Numbered from the stretch's first letter, positions 34,067-43,477 are shown. The stretch is 64,000 nt of DNA from VAZQ01 sp963821505 (GCA_963821505.1 CAWGEH010000008.1:1-64000); one strand, 5' to 3'. The notes: generated by a model not told the origin, from the letters alone. A program made the numbers and translations.

Positions 34067-35030
34067 TTACTCCGGCTGGATGCCGGCGTCCTTGACCATC
34101 GTGCCCCACTTGCCGAGCTGGACCTGGACGAAGTCTTCGAACTCCCTGGGCGAGCTTGAAAACGCCTCGAAACCCACGTTGCCGAGCTTCGACTTCACGT
34201 CCGGGCTGTCGATGATCTTGCGCAGCTCCGCGTTGAGCTCTTTCACGATCGCCGGCGGGGTATGGGCCGGCGCGACGATGCCGGCCCAGGAATCCATGTC
34301 GAAACCGGTCACCCCGGCCTCGTCCAGCGTCGGCAGTTCCGGGAACAGCGAGCTGCGGTGCAGCCGCGTCACCGCCAGCGCGCGCAACGCCCCGGATTCT
34401 GACATGCGGCAGGCCGGTCGTGAGATCGGTGAACATCATCGACACGCGGCCGGCGAGCACGTCCTGGAGCGCCGGCGGCGAGCTCTTGTAGGGCACATGC
34501 AGCATGTCGATCTCGGCCCAGCGCTTGAGCGTCTCGCCGGCGACGATGCCGGAGGTGTTGGCGCTGGCGAACGACAGCTTGCCGGGATTGGCCTTGGCGT
34601 ATTCGATCAGCTCCTTGACGGTCTTGACCGGCACGCTCGGATTGACCACCAGCATCAGCGTGAAGCTTCCCACGCGCGTCACCGGCGCGAAGTCCTTCAC
34701 CGGATCGTAGCTCACGTTCTTCATCAGGAACGGCGCGGCGGACAGCGGCGAGTTGGTCGCCATCAGCAGCGTGTAGCCGTCCGGCTCCGCGCGCGCGACG
34801 TAAAGAGCGGCCAGCGCTCCATTCGCTCCCGGGCGGTCTTCGACGACAACGGTCTGCTTGAGCGCGACACCGAGTGGCTGGGCGATCACGCGGCAGATCG
34901 TGTCGCTGGCGCTGCCCGGGCCGAACACGGCCACGAGGGTGATCGGCTTGCTTGGATAGTCGTCGGCGCGCAGCGCCGGGCCGAACAACGCCGCCCCGGC
35001 GGCCACGAGAATGAGAAGCAACTTTTTCAT
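34067..35030 (-). pseudogene. Bug/TctC family solute-binding protein, frameshifted
   Basis: The first frame starts at 35030 with a signal peptide (LLLILVAAGAALFGPALRAD) and good Bug sequence (DYPSKPITLVAVFGPGSASD, VVVEDRPGANGALAALYVAR, MLHVPYKSSPPALQDVLAG) up to TTGLPHVR. From about 34400 the family sequence continues in another frame as SGALRALAVT, LPTLDEAGVTGFDMDSW and KELNAELRKIIDSP, ending at 34067. One extra A near 34398-34401 accounts for it (GTCAGA-A-TCCGGG). Joined, the protein is about 320 residues. It could be a recent pseudogene or a base error. Read-through of the first frame gives a long spurious protein. Confidence 0.82.
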
Positions 35031-35285
35031 GCGTGGTTCCTCCTTGGCTGTCGCGAGTTATGTTTGCTGGCGCGTCGGTCCCGCGTGGGCGCGCGCCTTG
35101 TCGACCTGCGCGGCCGAGGATAGCAGATTTGCTCCGTGTGCGCTTAGGGGATCGCGGAGACCCGCCTTTCCATCGCGCGGGGGCGGCGTTAAGATCATTC
35201 TATCAGTTCACAAAAGCTCGAGTTAGCCGGCTTCGCCCGCACATCCCCGTATCGGGCGCCGCGCATGCCAATCAAGGAGAAGTCC

Positions 35286-37262
35286 ATGACCCGAAAAGAT
35301 CCGCGTCCTGAGGTGAGCCGGCGCAAGTTCCTGGCCGGCGTTGCGGTGGCAGGTGCGGCGACGGCGGTGACACCTCCGGTTGCGAACGGCGCGACCCCCG
35401 CGACCTCCCCGGGCGCGGCGCCTGCACCGCGGCCCTCCGCGCTGCCGCCCACCATGCAGGTCGCGGCGGCCGAGACCGGAACGCCCAAGGAACCGTCGCG
35501 GATCGGCGGCGTGCCGGGTTCCGACTTCATGGTCGACGTCATCAAGACGCTCGACATCAAATACCTGCCGGCGAATCCCGCCTCCAGCTTCCGCGCCATC
35601 CACGAGTCGCTGATCAACTACGGCGGCAACAAGATGCCGGAGTTCCTCACCTGCACGCACGAGGAATCCGCGGTCGGCATGGCGCACGGCTATTTCAAGG
35701 TCGCCGGCAAGCCGCTGATGACGCTCTGCCACGGCACCGTCGGCCTGCAGCACGCCTCCATGGGGATCTACAATGCCTGGTGCGATCGCGTGCCGGTCAT
35801 CGTCGTCGGCGGCAACGATCTCGACGCCGCCCACCGGCCGCCGGGCGTGCCGACGATTCACTCGGCGCAGGACATCAACGCGCTGGTGCGCGACTTCACC
35901 AAGTGGGACGACACCCCGGTCTCGCTGCAGCACTACGCGCAGTCGTTCGTGCGCGCCTACAAGATCGCGATGACCCCGCCCTACGGACCGGTCGCGATCT
36001 CGCTCGACGCCGGCCTGCAGCAGGAGCCGATCCGCGACAATGGCGAGAAGCTCTACATTCCGCGTTACGTGGCGAGCGCGCCGCCGCAGGGCGATTCCGG
36101 GGCGGTGCGCGAGGCAGCGCGAATGCTGGCCAACGCCGAGCGCCCCGTGATCGTGGTCGACCGGGTCGCCCGCACCGACAACGGCATCAGGCTGCTGGTC
36201 CAGCTCGCCGAGCTCTTGCAGGCGCCGGTGGTCGATCAGGGCGGTCGGATGAACTTTCCGCGCACGCACTACCTCAGCCGCCCGCCCGCCGTGATCAACA
36301 ATGCCGACGTCATCATCGGCATGGAGCTCTCCGACTTCTGGGGCGTGGTGAACTCCTATATCGACAATGGCCAACACGGCATCGGCCACAACCAGTCCAA
36401 GATCAAGCCGGACACCAAGCTGATCAGCATCAGCTCGGTCGATCTCATCACCAAGTCCAACTACCAGGACCTGCAGCGTTTCCAGTCGGTCGACGTGTCG
36501 ATGCCCGGCGACGCCGAGGCAACGCTGCCGGCGCTGATCGAGGCGGTGAAGGCGGCCATCCCCAACGACCGCAAGGCTGCGATCGCGAAACGCGGCGAGG
36601 CGATCAGGAAAGCCGACGCCGAAGCGCGCGAGCGCACCAGGCAAACGGCGGCGCTCGCCTGGGATGCGAGCCCGATCAGCACGGCTCGCCTGGTCATGGA
36701 AACTTACGCCCAGATCAAGGACCTCGACTGGTCGCTGGTGTCGTCCTCCGGCAATGTCAGCAATTGGCACCGGCGGCTTTGGCCGATGGAGAAGCACTAC
36801 CACTGGCTCGGGGCATCGGGCGGCTACGGGGTGGGCTATGGCGCGCCGGCCTCGATCGGTGCCGCGCTAGCCAATCGCGATCTCGGCCGGTTCTCCGTCA
36901 GCATCCAATCCGACGGCGACCTGATGTACGCGCCCGGCGTGCTGTGGACCGCGGTGCGGCACAAGATTCCGCTGCTCGCCGTGATGCACAACAACCGCGG
37001 CTACCACCAGGAGGTGATGCACGTCCAGCGCCTGTCCAACTTCCGCAATCGCGTCGCGAGCCTCGGCAACGACATGGGCCCGATCGGCACCAGCATCGAG
37101 AACCCGGACATCGAGTATCACAAGCTAGCGGAATCGATGGGCTGGTGGGCCAAGGGCCCGATCAAGGATCCGGCGCAGCTCGGGGCGGCAATCAAGGAAG
37201 CAGTCGCGGTGGTGAAATCCGGCCAGCCGGCGCTTCTTAATGTCTGGACGCAGCCGCGCTAA
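35286..37262 (+). CDS. Tat-exported thiamine-diphosphate-dependent enzyme (acetolactate synthase-like)
   Basis: A 658-residue protein with a twin-arginine signal at the N-terminus (SRRKFLAGVAVAGAATAV) and an Ala/Pro-rich linker, then the three ThDP-enzyme domains. The PYR domain holds the catalytic glutamate region (CTHEESAVGMAHGYFKVAG). The central domain has ERPVIVVDRVART. The PP domain has the cofactor motif SDGDLMYAPG...MHNNRGYHQE, with Ser in place of the usual first Gly of GDG. Relatives decarboxylate or ligate 2-oxo acids. Export of such an enzyme is unusual. ATG 35286 follows AAGGAGAAGTCC. A cytochrome c gene follows on the same strand, hinting at periplasmic oxidation of the ThDP adduct; that is inference. 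Confidence 0.85.
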   Translation: MTRKDPRPEVSRRKFLAGVAVAGAATAVTPPVANGATPATSPGAAPAPRPSALPPTMQVAAAETGTPKEPSRIGGVPGSDFMVDVIKTLDIKYLPANPASSFRAIHESLINYGGNKMPEFLTCTHEESAVGMAHGYFKVAGKPLMTLCHGTVGLQHASMGIYNAWCDRVPVIVVGGNDLDAAHRPPGVPTIHSAQDINALVRDFTKWDDTPVSLQHYAQSFVRAYKIAMTPPYGPVAISLDAGLQQEPIRDNGEKLYIPRYVASAPPQGDSGAVREAARMLANAERPVIVVDRVARTDNGIRLLVQLAELLQAPVVDQGGRMNFPRTHYLSRPPAVINNADVIIGMELSDFWGVVNSYIDNGQHGIGHNQSKIKPDTKLISISSVDLITKSNYQDLQRFQSVDVSMPGDAEATLPALIEAVKAAIPNDRKAAIAKRGEAIRKADAEARERTRQTAALAWDASPISTARLVMETYAQIKDLDWSLVSSSGNVSNWHRRLWPMEKHYHWLGASGGYGVGYGAPASIGAALANRDLGRFSVSIQSDGDLMYAPGVLWTAVRHKIPLLAVMHNNRGYHQEVMHVQRLSNFRNRVASLGNDMGPIGTSIENPDIEYHKLAESMGWWAKGPIKDPAQLGAAIKEAVAVVKSGQPALLNVWTQPR

Positions 37263-37435
37263 CCCGTGTTGCGGAAAAGCTGGGACCGGTTTTCCGAATG
37301 GAGCATGCGCCGGAACAAAAGAATCCAAGGCGCATTCCGATTGAGTCGCGTCGGAATGCGCTTAAGACCGAAACCGCTTCGAATTGCGATTTCGTTCCAA
37401 AACATCCGTTCGATCGCATGATCCGAACTGCAACG
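37261..37435. repeat. diverged family-1 element (copy G) followed by a reverse family-2 unit
   Basis: About 37261-37365 matches the family-1 layout with many changes (GTTGCGGAAAAGCTGGGACC, then GGCGCATTCCGATTGAGTCG). About 37366-37435 resembles a reversed family-2 unit (TTCGAATTGCGATTTCGTTC, TCGCATGATCCGAACTGC). It sits between the ThDP enzyme and the cytochrome c gene. Confidence 0.6.
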
Positions 37436-37464
37436 GTTCGGGATCGTGCCAGGGAGGTCAGTCA

Positions 37465-37812
37465 ATGCGTTTGGTTTGCGTGTCTGCGCTGGCGGCGGTG
37501 GCCGTCGGCCTGCTTCTCGGCTGCGGCGGGGCGTACGCGGCTTCGGCGGAGAAAGGCAAAGCCGCCTTCATCCAGCACGGTTGCTGGCAGTGTCACGGGT
37601 TCCAGGGGCAGGGCGGCATTGCCGGCCTGAAGCTGGCGCCTGATCCCATCGCGTTCGAGGCCTTCGTGGCCTTCGTGCGCGGCAGCAATCGCTTCATGCC
37701 GCCCTACCAGGAGACGATCCTGTCCAACGACGATCTCGCCGATATCTACGCCTATCTGCAGTCGATCCCGAAGCCGGCCGACTACAAGGGCATTCCTTTG
37801 CTCAACCAGTAG
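37465..37812 (+). CDS. monohaem cytochrome c, periplasmic
   Basis: A 115-residue class I c-type cytochrome with a signal peptide (SALAAVAVGLLLGCGGAYA). The haem motif is C40-W-Q-C43-H44 (HGCWQCHGFQGQGG), and the likely distal ligand is M78 in NRFMPPY. The final helix is DLADIYAYLQSIP. The cysteine at residue 20 is not clearly a lipobox. ATG 37465 follows AGGGAGGTCAGTCA. Its position 203 bases after the Tat-exported ThDP enzyme suggests that it accepts electrons from that enzyme or its product; a repeat lies between, so co-transcription is likely but not certain. Confidence 0.85.
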   Translation: MRLVCVSALAAVAVGLLLGCGGAYAASAEKGKAAFIQHGCWQCHGFQGQGGIAGLKLAPDPIAFEAFVAFVRGSNRFMPPYQETILSNDDLADIYAYLQSIPKPADYKGIPLLNQ

Positions 37813-37871
37813 ACGGACGGCGGACGACAGAGGACGGATAAAGGCCGCTTCTCCGCCGTCGGCCGTCCGTC
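37812..37871. terminator. inverted repeat between convergent genes
   Basis: GACGGACGGC (37812-37821) pairs with GCCGTCCGTC (37862-37871), and GGCGGACGAC with GTCGTCCGCG just outside. It lies between the stops of the cytochrome c and reductase genes and could end both transcripts, though there is no U-tract. Confidence 0.45.
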
Positions 37872-37886
37872 CACCGTCGTCCGCGT

Positions 37887-38879
37887 TTACAGATCGAGCA
37901 CCAGCCGCTCGCTCTTGCATCCGGCGCAGCAGATCATGACCTTGGTGTTTGCGGCCTGCTCCTCCTCGGTGAGGATGGCATCGCGGTGCTCCGGGGTACC
38001 GGAAATCACCCGCTGCTCGCAGGCCCCGCAGATGCCGAGCTCGCAGGAATAGTCGACGTCCACGCCGGCATCGAGCAGCACCTGCAGGATGGTCTTGCCC
38101 TCGGGGATGACGAATTCCTGCCCGGAGCGGGCGAGCTCGACCACGAAGCCGCCCTTCTTGTCGGCTTCCTGCTTGGGCGTGAAATACTCGATGTGGACCT
38201 GTTCGCGCGGCCAGTCCGCGGTGGCGGCCTCGAACGCGTTGAGCATCGGCGTCGGCCCGCAGCAATAGAGATGCGCGTCTTTGGGCGCGTCGGCGACGAT
38301 CGACGCGACGTCGAGGAACCTGCCCGCGCTCTCATCGTCGAAATGGAAGTGCGCCGGGGCCATGGCTTCGAGCGCGTGGAGGAAGGCCATGTCGGGCCGC
38401 GAGCGGCAGGCATAGTAGAGCGTCCAGGAGCGCCCGAGCTTCTCCAGCCGCTGCACCATGCACCAGATCGGCGTGATGCCGATGCCGCCGGCCAGGAGCA
38501 CGACGTGGGCGGCGTTCTCCACCAGCATGAAATTGTTGCGCGGCGCGCTGATCTTGAGCGTCTTGCCGACCCGCAGCTCGTCGTGCACGTAGCGCGAGCC
38601 GCCCCGGCTCGCCGGATCGCGCTTGATGCCGACGGTGTAGCGAAGGGGATCGGGCTCGGCCTCGATCAGCGAATATTGCCGGATCAGTCCGTTGGGCAGA
38701 TGCAGGTCGATATGGGCGCCCGGCGCGTAGCCGGGCAACGGCCTGCCGTCCAGCCGCGTGAATTCGTAGAGGTGAGTATCGCGCGCGGCGTAGCGGATCG
38801 CGGTCACGCGCACGTCGATCAGTCCGTCCGGAACCGTTGCCGGCATGACCTCGGCGGGCGTGGCCGTCACCATATTCAC
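37887..38879 (-). CDS. PDR/VanB-type oxygenase reductase (FMN, NAD(H), plant-type [2Fe-2S])
   Basis: A 330-residue reductase of class IA Rieske oxygenase systems, like phthalate dioxygenase reductase and VanB. The order is FMN domain (HIDLHLPNGLIRQYSLIEAE), NAD domain (VVLLAGGIGITPIWCMVQRL, and CCGPTPMLNAFE) and a C-terminal plant-type ferredoxin domain with the cluster cysteines in YSCELGICGACEQRV and a fourth in MICCAGC. The start is probably GTG 38879, seven bases after AGGAGG; ATG 38873 also fits. No oxygenase gene adjoins it. The phthalate-type oxygenase at 62829, which lacks its own reductase within the window, is a possible partner. Confidence 0.9.
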   Translation of the reverse strand: MNMVTATPAEVMPATVPDGLIDVRVTAIRYAARDTHLYEFTRLDGRPLPGYAPGAHIDLHLPNGLIRQYSLIEAEPDPLRYTVGIKRDPASRGGSRYVHDELRVGKTLKISAPRNNFMLVENAAHVVLLAGGIGITPIWCMVQRLEKLGRSWTLYYACRSRPDMAFLHALEAMAPAHFHFDDESAGRFLDVASIVADAPKDAHLYCCGPTPMLNAFEAATADWPREQVHIEYFTPKQEADKKGGFVVELARSGQEFVIPEGKTILQVLLDAGVDVDYSCELGICGACEQRVISGTPEHRDAILTEEEQAANTKVMICCAGCKSERLVLDL

Positions 38880-39116
38880 CAGTTTGCCTCCTGCGGCAGC
38901 GCAAGCGTCATCGGGCACCAAAGCCGGTTTGTCAATTATCGGCCATGAGATATGCTTGCGGCGTGCCCAATCCAACCGGCGGAAAAGCCAGAAGGATTTC
39001 GCGCGCGGCCGGCGCGGCGCGAGCCGTCGTCGGCGCGACGCGGTCGCCGGCGGCGATGACCGCAGGCGCAAGGATCAAAACGCGCCGGGCTCGAGCGGCG
39101 GCAAAAGGGGGATGAC

Positions 39117-40190
39117 GTGAGCGGCTTGGCAAAAATCCCTTCTGCCGCGGCCGGATTGCTCGCGCTGTTGCTGGCGCTCGTTGCATCGCTTGCTGCTGCT
39201 CCCGTCTGCGCGCAGGCGGCGCCATCCGGCGGGCCGCCGGCGCCGCCGTGGCTCGATCCGGCGCTGCTCCCGGCGGCGAAGGCGGAGGGTTCGCTCGTGG
39301 TCTATTCGTCGACCAACGAGCAGGAAGGGCTGCCGCTGTTCAAATTGTTCACGGACGCGACCGGCATCAAGGTCGAATATGTTCGCGCCTCCGACGCGGT
39401 GCTGATGTCGCGCATGGCCATCGAGTTCCGTGCCGATCAGAGGTCGTATGACATCGTGCAGGACGCAACCATCAACAAGATGCCGTCGCAGATGCTGGCC
39501 GCTTACGAGCCGCCGGAGGCGAGCAACATTTCCCCGGAGGCCCGCGACCCGAACAAGCGCTGGTACGGCGTCTATGCCAATTACAACTCGCCCGCCTACA
39601 ACACCGACAAGGTCAAAGTCTCGGAGCTGCCGAAGAGCTACGAGGACTTCGCTCGGCACACGGAATGGGCCGGCAAGGTCGCGATCGACGGCACCGATAA
39701 CGAATGGCTCAAGGCCATCGTGCAGTATTACGGTGAACAACGGGGTATCGAACTCGTGAAGAACATCGTGGCGGCACTGCGGCCGGTGGTCACCGACGGC
39801 CACCTCGCGATGGCGCGCGCCACCGGGGCGGGAGAATATTGGGTGTCGCTGAACAACTACGTGAACCTGTCGATGAACGTCAAACTCGCCGGCAGCCCCA
39901 TCGACGTGTGGGCGCTCGATCCGGTCACGCTGTTCTTCGGCCAGGTCGGCGTGAACGTGAAGGCGCCGCACCCGAACGCGGCCCGCCTCGCAGCCAATTT
40001 CATGCTGAGCCGGGAATGCCAGCAGTTCCTCGCGAAATTCGGACGGCTGCCGACGCGCAAGGACGTGCAGTCGAATCCGCCGGGGGTGGTCGAGATGCTG
40101 ACGCAGAAGAAGGTCATCACGGTGCTGATGAGCCCGGATGAAGAGCGCAGGTGGCAGCGGCAGTTCGATCAGTTGTTCAAGGGACGGTAA
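39117..40190 (+). CDS. ABC transporter solute-binding protein, Fe3+/putrescine-like (PotD/AfuA class)
   Basis: A 357-residue periplasmic protein with a signal peptide (LLALLLALVASLAAAPVCAQ). It shows the type-2 binding fold of iron and phosphonate receptors: EGSLVVYSSTNEQEGLPLFK, FTDATGIKVEYVRASDAVLM and HPNAARLAANFMLSRECQQF. Two-tyrosine iron ligands are not obvious, so iron is not certain; organic ligands are common in this class. GTG 39117 follows AAAAGGGGGATGAC. It is followed on the same strand by a fused two-domain permease, but no ATPase gene is near. Confidence 0.8.
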   Translation: MSGLAKIPSAAAGLLALLLALVASLAAAPVCAQAAPSGGPPAPPWLDPALLPAAKAEGSLVVYSSTNEQEGLPLFKLFTDATGIKVEYVRASDAVLMSRMAIEFRADQRSYDIVQDATINKMPSQMLAAYEPPEASNISPEARDPNKRWYGVYANYNSPAYNTDKVKVSELPKSYEDFARHTEWAGKVAIDGTDNEWLKAIVQYYGEQRGIELVKNIVAALRPVVTDGHLAMARATGAGEYWVSLNNYVNLSMNVKLAGSPIDVWALDPVTLFFGQVGVNVKAPHPNAARLAANFMLSRECQQFLAKFGRLPTRKDVQSNPPGVVEMLTQKKVITVLMSPDEERRWQRQFDQLFKGR

Positions 40191-40380
40191 GCCGAGGTCT
40201 CGTGCCTGCGGGGATCATGCGCGCCCTTGACGCGCGCATCCATCCTCTCCGGAAGATTCATTTTGCTTCGATGGATCGCAACGGGGATCGGGCGTGCCCG
40301 AGTTCCGCAATACGAAGTGCCGTGAGGCGCGCAGGCCCGACTTGCGGCGTCAAATCCGGCAATGACGACGAGGTTGCTGA

Positions 40381-42141
40381 GTGACTGTCGCCAACAGTCG
40401 TCTGGACGGGCTGCCGGCTACGGCCGCGATCAGCCGGGCGGCTCGTCTCGTGTCGTGGCCCAATCTCATGCTCGTCGCCTGCGTCGTCACCGCAGTCTGG
40501 CTCGTGTTCGTTCCGCTCTGCGCGCTCATCTACAATGCCTTCACCGAAGACACCGGATTCGGTCCCGGCGCGTTCTCGCTCGACAATTTCGTCGAGGCCT
40601 ATGCGAGCTGGCACATCCTGCGCTTGTTGTGGAATTCTCTGGTGTTCGCGGTCGGCACCGCGCTGACGACCTTCGTCATGGGCGCGGTGGTCGCCTGGGT
40701 GGTCGAGCGCTCGGATGCGCCCGGCGGCGCGCTGTTTCACACGCTGTCGCTGCTGTCGTTCGCGGTCCCCGGTCTGCTCATGGCCATGGCCTGGATTTTC
40801 GTGTTCAGCCCTAACATCGGCTGGGGCAATGCCGTGCTCAAATCCGCGTTCGGCCTCGCCGAGGCGCCGGTGAACATCTATTCGATGGCGGGGATGACCT
40901 GGGCGCTGTCGAGCCACTATTTCCCGCTCGCCTATCTGGCGCTGGGGCCGGCGCTGCGCGTGCTCGACGTGCGCATGGAGGAGGCCGCGCTGATGTCGGG
41001 CGGGAATCACGCGCAGGTCTTCACCCGGGTCACGTTGCCGCTGTTGCGGCCGGCGATCCTGTCCGCCTTGCTGCTCCTGTTCGTGATGGGGATGGCCTCC
41101 TACGAGGTGCCGCGCCTCATCGGCCGGCCGGCGCGCATCGACGTGTTCACCACCGACATCCAGGGCGCCGTCATCTCGACGCCGCCGGCCTTCGGGGTCG
41201 CGAGCGCGCTCGGCCTGACGCTGCTCGCGATCTGCATCGTCGCGGTGTTCTTCTATCGCCGTGCCACCCGGCACGCGGAATCCTTCGCCACTATCACCGG
41301 CAAGGGCTACCGGCCGACGCGCGTCAGGCTCGGGCGCTGGCGCTGGCCGGTCACGCTCGGCATCGGCGCGATGTTCGCGCTCGCGCTCGGCTTGCCGCTG
41401 GTCACGCTGGTCCGGCAGTCGTTCTTCCGCAATCTCGCGCAGCCGTTCTCGTCCTCGGGCGCACGGGCGACGCTCGACAACTACGACTTCATCCTGCGCT
41501 ATCCGATCTTTCTTGCGGCGGTGAAGACGAGCGTCGTGCTGGCGGCGATGGCGGCGACCATCGTCGCGGGGCTCACCTTCGTCATGGCCTGGATCGCGCA
41601 ACGCTCGATGCCGCGCTACGGCTTCATCCTCGATGCGCTCGCCTTTGCCCCCATCGCGATCCCGGGCGTCATCGTCGGCGCCGGCATCCTGGTCGCCTAC
41701 CTCATGCTGCCGATTCCGATCTACAACACGATCTGGATCCTGCTGGTCGCCTACGTGACCCTGTATCTGCCCTACGGCATGCGGTTCGCGGCGAGCGGGA
41801 TCGCCCAGATCCACCGCGAGCTCGAGGAGATGGCGGCGGTGTCCGGCGCCGGGCTCGGGCAGATCTTCGGCCGGATCATGCTTCCGCTGCTGGCGCCGGT
41901 GCTGCTGGCGGGGTGGATCTACGTCTTCGTGCTGGCGGTGCGGGAGCTCGGCGCCTCTATCTTCCTGGTCGGCCCCGGCACGCACGTGCTCGGAACCATC
42001 AGCCTGACCATGTGGGAGGAGGGCGGCAGCTACGGCGCGGTGGCGGCGCTCGGAGTCGTCCAGATCGTTCCGCTCGTCGTCATCGTCGCCGCACTGCGCG
42101 CGATCGAGCTGCGCATCCAGCGCCGCGCGCAACGGCGCTAG
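40381..42141 (+). CDS. ABC transporter permease, FbpB/AfuB type with two permease domains
   Basis: A 586-residue inner-membrane protein with about twelve spans and two copies of the permease domain. The EAA loops read EEAALMSGGNHAQVFTRVTL (first) and EEMAAVSGAGLGQIFGRIML (second); these dock on the ATPase. It pairs with the binding protein at 39117. Start GTG 40381. The ATP-binding partner expected for such systems is missing here, so the system must borrow an ATPase or one is encoded elsewhere. A REP-like stretch fills the gap before it. Confidence 0.9.
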   Translation: MTVANSRLDGLPATAAISRAARLVSWPNLMLVACVVTAVWLVFVPLCALIYNAFTEDTGFGPGAFSLDNFVEAYASWHILRLLWNSLVFAVGTALTTFVMGAVVAWVVERSDAPGGALFHTLSLLSFAVPGLLMAMAWIFVFSPNIGWGNAVLKSAFGLAEAPVNIYSMAGMTWALSSHYFPLAYLALGPALRVLDVRMEEAALMSGGNHAQVFTRVTLPLLRPAILSALLLLFVMGMASYEVPRLIGRPARIDVFTTDIQGAVISTPPAFGVASALGLTLLAICIVAVFFYRRATRHAESFATITGKGYRPTRVRLGRWRWPVTLGIGAMFALALGLPLVTLVRQSFFRNLAQPFSSSGARATLDNYDFILRYPIFLAAVKTSVVLAAMAATIVAGLTFVMAWIAQRSMPRYGFILDALAFAPIAIPGVIVGAGILVAYLMLPIPIYNTIWILLVAYVTLYLPYGMRFAASGIAQIHRELEEMAAVSGAGLGQIFGRIMLPLLAPVLLAGWIYVFVLAVRELGASIFLVGPGTHVLGTISLTMWEEGGSYGAVAALGVVQIVPLVVIVAALRAIELRIQRRAQRR

Positions 42142-42169
42142 CGCACTTTCCACATGAGCCGCGGAATTC

Positions 42170-42201
42170 AAAACCGCCTCCCGGAGCGATCCGGGAGGCG
42201 G
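42170..42201 (-). terminator. intrinsic terminator of the leftward amidohydrolase unit
   Basis: On the minus strand, a 12-bp perfect stem (CCGCCTCCCGGA with TCCGGGAGGCGG, loop of four) is followed by TTTTGAATT. It lies 25 bases after the stop at 42227. The adjoining rightward permease gene ends at 42141. Confidence 0.85.
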
Positions 42202-42226
42202 CGAATGGGTCGGCGTGGTCTGCGGT

Positions 42227-43477
42227 TCAGGCCGCGGCGGCGAGATTGCCGAACTTCTTGAGGTTCTCTTTCTGCTTCTCGTTGCGCGGCGGCAGCTTGA
42301 ACAGGCGCGCCGCGGTGCCTCCGAGAATGTTGTGCTTGGCCTTCTCCGAGAGGAAGGGCAGGTCGTAGATCGTGCTCGGCAGGTCGAAGTCCCAGTGCGG
42401 ATAGTCCGAGGAGTAGAGCAACTGCGTCTCGGCGTTGATCATGCGGAAGGTGCACTCCATCGCCTGGCGGTCCTGAACCTCCATCGGCTGCGAGGAGTAG
42501 TACATGTCGCGCATGTAGTCCGACGGCTTCTTCTTCAGCAGCGGAGCTTCCGACGGCCGCATCATGTATTCGTGGTCGAGCCGCTGCATCAGGAACGGCA
42601 CCCAGGCGAGGCCCGACTCGATCCAGATCACCGGCAGCTTGGGGAAGCGCTCGCCCATGCCGTTGATGACCCAGTTGGTCAGATGCAGGATGTTGTAGAA
42701 GGTGAACCCGAGCGCGTGCACCGACAGGAAGCGGTTGCAGGCCCGGAACACGGGCTCGTTCCAGTTCGGCCCGGAATGGAACGCGAGCGCGAGGCCGCGC
42801 TCCTCCATGATGCGGTAAAGCCGCATATAGGCGTTGTCGTTCACCTGCAGGTGCCGCACGGTCGTGACCATGAAGCCGGTCACGCCCGGTCGGCTGCCGA
42901 AGGTCTCGACCTGGCGCACGCAGGCGGCCGGATCGGAGAACGGCAGGCACAGCATGGAGTACATGCGCCCGCCCGCCTCCGGCAGCACCTTCTCGGTGAC
43001 CCAGCGGTTGTAGGCCCAGCAGAGATCGACCTCCATCTCCTTCTGCGGATGCATGCCGATGTTGAGCATGCCGGTCGGGAACAAGCAGGAATAATCGACG
43101 CTCATCGCGTCCATCCAGCGCTCGCCGAGCTGCACGTCGCGATGCTTGCCGCCCTGCTCGGTCTTCTCGGACCGGCGCAGCGGATAGCGCGTCACGCGCC
43201 CGCCCATGTCCTGGATGAACCCGGCATTGGTCGGCACGATCGAGCCGCGATCGGTCTGGCCGCGGCCGCCCATGGTCCATTGGCGGAAAACATCGTTTTC
43301 CATGTACGGCAGGATGTCGCTGTAGTGCTCGTTCTCGTAGTGGTGAGCGTCCACGTCGACGATCAAGATGTCGTCGAGCTTGCGCTGAACCGCCTGCTTG
43401 CGGGCGTGGGCGAGCAGCCTGGTGGTGTTCAGCTCGTCGACAGATACGCGTCGGCCGCGTTCAGCGAGGAGGTCCAT
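42227..43477 (-). CDS. amidohydrolase family 2 (ACMSD-like), paralogue of 7082
   Basis: A 416-residue enzyme closely similar in layout to the one at 7082. It has IVDVDAHHYEN at the metal site, then FHSGPNWNEPVF, HALGFTFYNILHLTNWVING, PVIWIESGLAWVPFLMQRLD and YSSDYPHWDFD. The two share long motif runs but not N- or C-terminal tails. ATG 43477 is chosen because AGGAGACGAAC precedes it. It is the last gene of a leftward unit that also encodes the small helical protein (43602) and the Rieske ferredoxin (44068), the same partners as in the first cluster but in different order. Confidence 0.87.
   Translation of the reverse strand: MDLLAERGRRVSVDELNTTRLLAHARKQAVQRKLDDILIVDVDAHHYENEHYSDILPYMENDVFRQWTMGGRGQTDRGSIVPTNAGFIQDMGGRVTRYPLRRSEKTEQGGKHRDVQLGERWMDAMSVDYSCLFPTGMLNIGMHPQKEMEVDLCWAYNRWVTEKVLPEAGGRMYSMLCLPFSDPAACVRQVETFGSRPGVTGFMVTTVRHLQVNDNAYMRLYRIMEERGLALAFHSGPNWNEPVFRACNRFLSVHALGFTFYNILHLTNWVINGMGERFPKLPVIWIESGLAWVPFLMQRLDHEYMMRPSEAPLLKKKPSDYMRDMYYSSQPMEVQDRQAMECTFRMINAETQLLYSSDYPHWDFDLPSTIYDLPFLSEKAKHNILGGTAARLFKLPPRNEKQKENLKKFGNLAAAA

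Noticed and set aside
32892..35030. 712-codon minus-strand frame as a single large protein
   Set aside because: Only the first third is Bug-like; the rest is read-through after a frameshift and is antisense to another Bug gene.
40258..42171. 637-codon minus-strand frame opposite the ABC permease
   Set aside because: The composition is almost entirely charged residues and Gln, mirroring hydrophobic codons on the other strand; it has no initiation signal or family motif.
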